39,232 nt of DNA from Streptomyces sp. NRRL F-5122 (GTDB lineage Bacteria > Actinomycetota > Actinomycetes > Streptomycetales > Streptomycetaceae). The stretch covers positions 1 through 39,232 of the forward strand of contig NZ_LMWH01000293.1 of the NCBI RefSeq assembly GCF_001507435.1. The letters are read 5' to 3'. Positions 34,621 to 39,232 of the stretch are shown in pieces; the first letter of the stretch is position 1, and each line of letters opens with the position of its first letter. The notes beneath the pieces are model-generated. The model was not told where the DNA came from. It was given only the letters and a program-made list of their open reading frames with translations, and searched no databases. The translations under genes and the position numbers were made by a program.

Positions 34621-35613
34621 TCACCAGGAGCGGGCCGCCTCGATGAGTCGCTCGCGCACCGCCTCGACCGGCGGGCGGGAGGGTGCGCCCGCCCGTGCCA
34701 CCAGGAAGCCGGTGTTGATGGGCGGATCCTCCGGCGTCAGCAACTCCACCAACGCGCCGGACGCGAGCTCCGCCTCGCACAGGTAGCGGGGCAGCACCGT
34801 CGCGCCCGCGCCAGCGACGACGGCGGCGAGCACACCGCGCAGATCCGGCACGACGACGGCGGGCCGGGCGGTCAGGCGGGTGCGGAAGACATGGCGCCAG
34901 TACCGGCGCAGGATCGGCAGGTCCTCGGCGTACGCCACCAGCGGGACCTCGCTCAGCGGGCCGGGGTCCTTGCAGGTGAGCGGCCCGATTCCGGCGGCAT
35001 GCCCCGGTGTCGTCACGAGCACGAACTCCTCGTCCATGAGCGGGACCGCTGCCAGGGTGCGGCCGCGCGGCCGCACCGCCGACAGGACGAGGTCGAAGCG
35101 ACCGCCGTGCAGGCCCTCGAGCAGCCCCTCGGCGAGTCCGGTGGTGATGCGCAGCGGGATGCCCCGGGCCGCCAGCGGTGCCAGCACGGGCAGTGCGCGG
35201 ACGCTCAGCATCTCCGCCGGGCCCGCCAGATGCACCGGTTCGGGCGGCGCCTCCAGGCCCCTGCGGCCGCGGTCGGCGACCTCCGCCAGCGCGTCCAGCG
35301 GCCCGGCGATCCGCCCGGCCAGTTCGTCGGCCACGCTGGTCGGCGCCACACCGCGCGGAAGTCGTTCGAAGAGCTGCCGGCCGAGCTGCTGCTCCAGGGC
35401 GCGCACCTGCGCGGTCACGGTGGGCTGGGAGATGCCCAGCACCCGGGCTGCCGTGGTGAGGGACCGGGCCCGGTGCACGGCGAGGAAGGTGCGCAGCAGG
35501 CCGAGGTCCAGGGGCCCGTCGCGGACGGCGGTGGACGGTGGGCGGACCAGTGGTGCGGCCGGCTCACCGTCGTCCCGCCGGGGACCGTCTCCATCGGGAT
35601 TCTGATGTGACAT
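34621..35613 (-). CDS. LysR-family transcriptional regulator
   Basis: A 330-residue regulator. After about 35 polar residues the winged helix-turn-helix reads LGLLRTFLAVHRARSLTTAA then RVLGISQPTVTAQVRALEQQ (about 37-77). A periplasmic-binding-protein-like effector domain follows from about 125 (PEPVHLAGPAEMLSVRALPV) to about 320. The start is ATG 35613, with AGGAA eight bases upstream. It is divergent from the SDR gene, separated by 252 bp, the usual layout for LysR regulators that control the adjacent gene in response to its substrate or product. Confidence 0.9.
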   Translation of the reverse strand: MSHQNPDGDGPRRDDGEPAAPLVRPPSTAVRDGPLDLGLLRTFLAVHRARSLTTAARVLGISQPTVTAQVRALEQQLGRQLFERLPRGVAPTSVADELAGRIAGPLDALAEVADRGRRGLEAPPEPVHLAGPAEMLSVRALPVLAPLAARGIPLRITTGLAEGLLEGLHGGRFDLVLSAVRPRGRTLAAVPLMDEEFVLVTTPGHAAGIGPLTCKDPGPLSEVPLVAYAEDLPILRRYWRHVFRTRLTARPAVVVPDLRGVLAAVVAGAGATVLPRYLCEAELASGALVELLTPEDPPINTGFLVARAGAPSRPPVEAVRERLIEAARSW

Positions 35614-35865
35614 CTCGGAATTCCTATTGGTTTGCTGATGACTGTGCTGCCTATGGTCGGGAGCGTTCCGCCGCCGGTCAACCGGCGATTCCTCGCTCGC
35701 CCGGGCAACGGCCCGGACGGGGTCGGGGAGCACGCGCTACATGGCAGGGGACGCACCGGCTCGCACCCGGTGAGCGGCGTACAGGCCCGCTCCTCGTCCC
35801 GCTGCCTGCTCCCGTCCTCCGCCGGGCGGCACCCGTGGTGCCCCCGGATCAGAAAGGTGTACGAC

Positions 35866-36651
35866 ATGGCAACGATCCTCATCACGGGCGCCTCCGACGG
35901 ACTCGGCCGCGCTCTCGCGGAGGACCTCGCCGCCGACGGCAGGCACACCCTCCTCCTGCACGGCCGTGATCACGACCGCCTCCGCGAGGTGGCCGTGGCC
36001 ACCGGCGGCGAGACCTACCGGGCCGACCTCGCCTCGCTCGCCGGGGTCCGGCGCCTCGCCGCGGACGTCGCCGCCCGGCACGACCGGCTGGACGTACTCG
36101 TCAACAACGCCGGCGTCGGATTCCATGCGGAGGGCACTCGCCGGCAGACGTCCGCCGACGGGCACGAACTGCGCCTGGCCGTCAACTACCTGGCGCCCGT
36201 CGTGCTCACCCGGGAACTGCTCCCGCTGCTGCGCCGCTCCGCGCCCTCCCGCATCGTGAACGTCGCGTCCGTCGGCCAGCAGCCCTTCGACTTCGACGAT
36301 CCCGGACACACCCGCGAGTACACGGACGTCGCCGCCTACTGCCGCTCCAAGCTGGCGCTCGTCTGCCACGGGTTCGACCTTGCGGGGGAACTGTCCGACA
36401 GCGGTATCACCGTCAACAGCCTCCACCCCGCGTCCTTCATGCCCACAACGATGTCCCGGCGTTCCGGGATGGACGTCGTCGACACCCTCGAGCAGGGCGT
36501 CGCGGCCACCCGGCGCCTGGTGGACGCGCCTGAACTGGCAGGCGTCACGGGGCGGTACTTCGACGGCGAGAAGGAGGGCCGGGCGGCGGCCGAGGCGTAC
36601 GACCCGGAGTACCGGCGGAGCCTTGCCGAGGTCACCGCATCGCTGCTCTGA
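35866..36651 (+). CDS. short-chain dehydrogenase/reductase
   Basis: A 261-residue SDR. The cofactor motif TGASDGLGRALA (7-18), NNAG in LDVLVNNAGVGF, the catalytic Ser in NVASVGQQ and the YCRSK catalytic pair (Tyr-X3-Lys) are all present. The insertion FDFDDPGHTREYTDVAAY before the Tyr is like the retinol-dehydrogenase/WWOX-like SDR group. The start is ATG 35866, with AAAGGTG six to seven bases upstream. It is probably the target of the divergent LysR regulator. Substrate is unknown. Confidence 0.9.
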   Translation: MATILITGASDGLGRALAEDLAADGRHTLLLHGRDHDRLREVAVATGGETYRADLASLAGVRRLAADVAARHDRLDVLVNNAGVGFHAEGTRRQTSADGHELRLAVNYLAPVVLTRELLPLLRRSAPSRIVNVASVGQQPFDFDDPGHTREYTDVAAYCRSKLALVCHGFDLAGELSDSGITVNSLHPASFMPTTMSRRSGMDVVDTLEQGVAATRRLVDAPELAGVTGRYFDGEKEGRAAAEAYDPEYRRSLAEVTASLL

Positions 36652-36765
36652 CCCCGGACGGACACCGCTGAAGACGACCCGGCCGGCGGTCCCCGGCCCG
36701 GGGAGCACGCCTCATGGCCCTGGGGCATCTGCGGGCACCGCCCGCTTGTACTCCGGTCCGCCGGA

Positions 36766-37965
36766 CTACGGGCCGGTGCGCCCGGCCGAGCTGCCCGTCG
36801 GCTCGGGAGACGGCCGGCCAGAACGTGTTCCGGGCCGCCGTTCGTTGCCCCCGCCCGGCTGTGAACGCACCGGCGCGAGCACGGACTTCCAGGACCGGTT
36901 CCGCTTGAAAGGCATCTCGAAGATCCTGGCGAACAGCCACGCCCCCGACAGCGAAGCGGGCAGTGCCACGGCGAGGGTGAACCAGAACGTGGGCAGGCCG
37001 GGGGAGACGAACTCCGGGGCGATCCTCCTGACGACGGTCATGACGATCGGCAGATGGATGAGGTAGAGGCTGTACGAGCAGTCACCGAGACCTCGAACGG
37101 GGCGGGTGGTCAGAAGCCGTACAAGACGGGCTGGTTTTCCCGTGGCGACCGCCGCCAGGAGCATCGTCATGGCGGGGGCGACGGCCAGATCCACCCAGAA
37201 GTAGTGGTTCACCGTCCACACCGGTCCCTTGACGGCGACCAGAGTCAGGACCGGTGTGGCGGCCACGGCGGCGAGCCGATGCCAGGGCAGGCGACGGACC
37301 CTGTCCGACGCGACGACGATTCCCGCGCCCACCAGACCCGCCACGAAGACGGGGGCGAGATGCGGAGTGAGCCAGTTGTCGCCCTCCACCGGCGTCGCCC
37401 CGGCCGCCGTCAGGCCGCGGACGGCCACGAGGAAGGTCGCGGCCGTGAGCAGCACGACGGCGCCCAGCCGCCGCCGGACGAACAGGAGGAGCGGAAAGAG
37501 GAGATAGAGCTCCGCCTCCACGCCGATCGACCAGAACGCGCCGTTCGGTGTCGGCGCGGTGAACATGTCCTGAGCGACCAGGCCGTACACCAGAATCGAT
37601 CGGTCGGTCGGTGGTCCCACATGCGAAGCAGGCACCACGAGCCAGGAGACCACCAGGCTGAACGCGAGCGCCGCCCAGTAGGGAGGCAGGATGCGCCAGG
37701 CCCGCCGGCGCAGAAAACGCGAGACGCCGCCCGGTCGCCAGCCGTTGTGCGCCGGAGAGACGGCCAGGGAGAAGCCGGACAGCACCAGGAAGAAGACCAC
37801 GGCGATACGGCCGAACATCAGCCCGTCCAGCCACCAGGGAGCCGAACTGTCGGGATAGCCGGGGAAGGTGTACAGCCAGCAGTGGAACAGGAGCACGTAC
37901 AGCGCCGCCAAACCGCGAAGTCCGTCCAGCCCCGGCACCTGCTGCCGAACGTTCGCCTCGCGCAC
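36766..37965 (-). CDS. acyltransferase-3 family membrane protein
   Basis: About 399 residues from GTG 37965, chosen because GGGGGA stands just upstream and translation then begins shortly before the conserved VPGLDGLRGLAALYVLLFHC. The open frame reaches 38202 and other GTG starts (37986, 38100) are possible. About ten membrane helices are apparent. Family residues are the early His (LLFHCW), FFLVLSGFSL with the following R-rich loop RFLRRRAWRILPPYW, and SIGVEAELYLLFPLL. Such enzymes O-acylate polysaccharides, lipids or antibiotics at the membrane. The C-terminal about 45 residues are a charged tail (RSQPGGGNERRPGTR). No sugar or lipid cluster is adjacent, so the acceptor is unknown. Confidence 0.87.
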   Translation of the reverse strand: MREANVRQQVPGLDGLRGLAALYVLLFHCWLYTFPGYPDSSAPWWLDGLMFGRIAVVFFLVLSGFSLAVSPAHNGWRPGGVSRFLRRRAWRILPPYWAALAFSLVVSWLVVPASHVGPPTDRSILVYGLVAQDMFTAPTPNGAFWSIGVEAELYLLFPLLLFVRRRLGAVVLLTAATFLVAVRGLTAAGATPVEGDNWLTPHLAPVFVAGLVGAGIVVASDRVRRLPWHRLAAVAATPVLTLVAVKGPVWTVNHYFWVDLAVAPAMTMLLAAVATGKPARLVRLLTTRPVRGLGDCSYSLYLIHLPIVMTVVRRIAPEFVSPGLPTFWFTLAVALPASLSGAWLFARIFEMPFKRNRSWKSVLAPVRSQPGGGNERRPGTRSGRPSPEPTGSSAGRTGP

Positions 37966-38268
37966 CGCGTCCCCCGGCCTCACGGTGGCGGGTATGTCGA
38001 GAACGCCGCCGGCGGCACGGCTCGCATCGCTTGAGATCGTTCGGCCCTCTCTCCCGGCGGTGCCGCATGCGCGCCACGCGGCCGCCACCTCGGTGGTCGC
38101 CACGCGGTGCGGTCCCGCAGGGGCCCGCACCTGCCGGCCCCTGCACCGCCTGGCAGTACAGCGGGTGACGCGGCGCCACCCACGGTGACTCATACGTGGC
38201 ATCCGGTCCGGCGGTTCAAAGGGCGAGCGCCGCGCCTTCGGACGATCAGGCCCATGGGCATACGTGAA
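37966..38268. other. region without further supportable gene
   Basis: Leader region of the acyltransferase gene, possibly its N-terminal coding part if translation starts at 38100 or 38202. I see no other gene and no clear promoter. Confidence 0.35.
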
Positions 38269-38301
38269 CGGTGCGCCGTGCCTGGGGGGCCCGGCGCACC
38301 G
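38269..38301. terminator. hairpin, distal of two behind the lamin-tail gene
   Basis: CGGTGCGCC pairs with GGCGCACCG around a G-rich loop. It is the second hairpin downstream of the lamin-tail gene. Confidence 0.5.
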
Positions 38302-38308
38302 TGGGGTG

Positions 38309-38342
38309 CCGGTGACCGGCCCCGGGTGGGGTCGGTCACCGG
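38309..38342 (-). terminator. terminator of the lamin-tail gene
   Basis: CCGGTGACCGGCCC pairs with GGGTCGGTCACCGG (one G-U) around CGGGTG. It begins ten bases after the ancestral stop (38352-38354); the frameshifted reading frame runs into it and ends at 38336. Confidence 0.75.
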
Positions 38343-38875
38343 TGGGTGGGGTCAGCGGTGGTTGCGGTAGCCCCAGGAGGCGGTGTCGATGACGCGGCCG
38401 CGGTCGTTGCGCAGGGTGGCGGTGTCGATGTGGTTGTCGCGGTGTCGATGACGCGGCCGCGGTCGTTGCGCAGGGTGGCGGTGTCGATGTGGTTGTCCCA
38501 GGTGTAGTTGCGGCGGTCCTGGTAGAGGTCGGTGCGGGTGTCGTGGCCGATGCCGGTGTGGACGCGGACGGTGGCGCGGCCGGCGAGGCGGTAGTGGTGG
38601 AAGGTGTAGGTGCGGTGGTCGCGGCCGGTGAGGGTCCATCCGCTGAGGTTGACGGGGCGGCGGGTGTTGTTGGTGATCTGCACCCATTCGGCGTTCAGGG
38701 AGCGGTTGGAGCGGTCCTCGCGGCCCGGGGAGTCGTACTGCACGCGGGTGATCTGGACGTCCGGCCGGTGGGGGCGGTGGTCGGCGGCGGTGGCCGGGAC
38801 GGTGGCGGCGCCGGCCAGGGCGGCGGCGGTGAGGGCGGCGGCGGCCAGGCGGCGTGCGGTGGTGGAAGTGGTCAC
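38336..38875 (-). CDS. secreted lamin-tail-domain (LTD) protein with frameshifted C-terminus
   Basis: A 179-residue protein starting at GTG 38875, with GGGGGAAC just upstream. A Sec signal (TTARRLAAAALTAAALAGAA, cleavage near ATAAD at about 31) is followed by a lamin-tail beta-sandwich: VQITRVQYDSPG, LNAEWVQITNNTRRPVNLSG, WTLTGRDHRTYTFHHYRL, RVHTGIGHDTRTDLYQ and TWDNHIDTATLRNDRGRV. A 59-bp tandem duplication then changes frame, so the end reads a Thr/Pro/Ala string (TTTSTPPPCATTAAASS ...) instead of the expected DTASWGYRNHR, which is still encoded in the neighbouring frame up to 38352. LTD proteins of Streptomyces are secreted with unclear roles. Confidence 0.85.
   Translation of the reverse strand: MTTSTTARRLAAAALTAAALAGAATVPATAADHRPHRPDVQITRVQYDSPGREDRSNRSLNAEWVQITNNTRRPVNLSGWTLTGRDHRTYTFHHYRLAGRATVRVHTGIGHDTRTDLYQDRRNYTWDNHIDTATLRNDRGRVIDTATTTSTPPPCATTAAASSTPPPGATATTADPTHR
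38380..38497. repeat. 59-bp perfect tandem duplication
   Basis: 38380-38438 and 38439-38497 are identical. 59 is not a multiple of three, so the duplication shifts the reading frame of the lamin-tail gene. Confidence 0.93.
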
Positions 38876-39232
38876 AGGTTCCCCCTGCTTGGTGCGGGCA
38901 CCGTCCCGTGTGTGGTGCGGGGTGGTGCGGTGTGCGGGTGCGAGGCCGGGTTGGCCGCGCCCTCATACCGTGCCGTCGAGGTGGGGGTGATGTGTGTGAA
39001 ACATGAACCGTGTTACGGGATGCCCATGTCTCTATGACTGTCATCTGTATGGTCCATTTATCGGCGGAATGCGATGGGTTGACGCCGTGTCAGGTCGTTC
39101 GCCCTTGCAATCACTGGCTTGAGGCATGTGTCCGACAGGGTCCGCCACCCCACCCGTTTCCCGGGCGTCACCCGAAAGTGAGTAACAGCCGCATGACGCC
39201 GTACCGGGCCAGGTCAGAGACCTGCGTGTCGC
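38876..39232. other. upstream region of the lamin-tail gene, window end
   Basis: This is A/T-richer than the surroundings at 38990-39060 and should contain the promoter of the secreted protein. An ATG at 39194 opens a frame to the window edge (MTPYRARSETCVS), but with only 13 codons and no clear Shine-Dalgarno I do not call it. Confidence 0.35.

Noticed and set aside
35614..35865. LysR operator between LysR and SDR genes
   Set aside because: Related CCTATTGG and CCTATGG strings exist, but no convincing T-N11-A palindrome could be fixed.
39194..39232. Start of a plus-strand gene at the right edge
   Set aside because: Only 13 codons without a clear Shine-Dalgarno.

Overview
The window is high-GC actinobacterial DNA and almost certainly Streptomyces: very strong G/C third-position bias, many GTG starts, operon joints overlapping by 1-4 bases, a tandem actinobacterial sensor-kinase pair, and a nuo locus next to htpX, yccF, yajQ and tRNA-Tyr in the order I recall from Streptomyces chromosomes.

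Left part (1-19,600) is conserved core. It holds the start of a 2-oxoacid:ferredoxin oxidoreductase alpha subunit (korA, minus strand, cut by the window edge), a response regulator with two paralogous sensor kinases (minus strand), then a tightly coupled plus-strand operon nuoA-B-C-H-I-J-K-L-M-N. This operon lacks nuoD and the NADH-oxidising module nuoE-F-G. Its NuoC carries a long disordered C-terminal tail with a repeated basic/serine motif. After a strong terminator follow htpX, a YccF protein, a SMI1/KNR4 protein, an APC permease, a GlsB/YeaQ membrane protein and yajQ.

Centre (19,773-27,130) is accessory. An intact tRNA-Tyr(GTA) is followed about 4 kb downstream by a 53-bp exact copy of its 3' half. 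These are the footprints of site-specific integration at the tRNA-Tyr site used by SLP1-type elements. The enclosed 3,975-bp island has no integrase. It carries an 80-aa conserved-looking protein, a 78-aa two-helix membrane protein with a strong Shine-Dalgarno, and a membrane-anchored P-loop NTPase with a C-terminal array of near-identical 32-residue helical repeats. That gene has one TTA codon and is interrupted by a 7-bp tandem duplication inside the array. Right of attR lies a low-density zone with a small secreted peptide, a 99-aa hypothetical and decayed or truncated genes.

Right part (27,131-39,232) is accessory metabolism and regulation: a zinc-independent MDR oxidoreductase, a broken MFS transporter, an HD-domain (cyanamide-hydratase-like) protein divergent from a GlxA-type AraC regulator, a TPR membrane protein, a phytoene-dehydrogenase-like FAD oxidoreductase, a divergent LysR/SDR pair, an acyltransferase-3 membrane protein, and a secreted lamin-tail-domain protein whose C-terminus is frameshifted by a 59-bp tandem duplication.

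The strongest candidate for something little described is the integrase-less tRNA-Tyr island with its expandable repeat NTPase. The tailed NuoC of the nuo operon without D-G is second.
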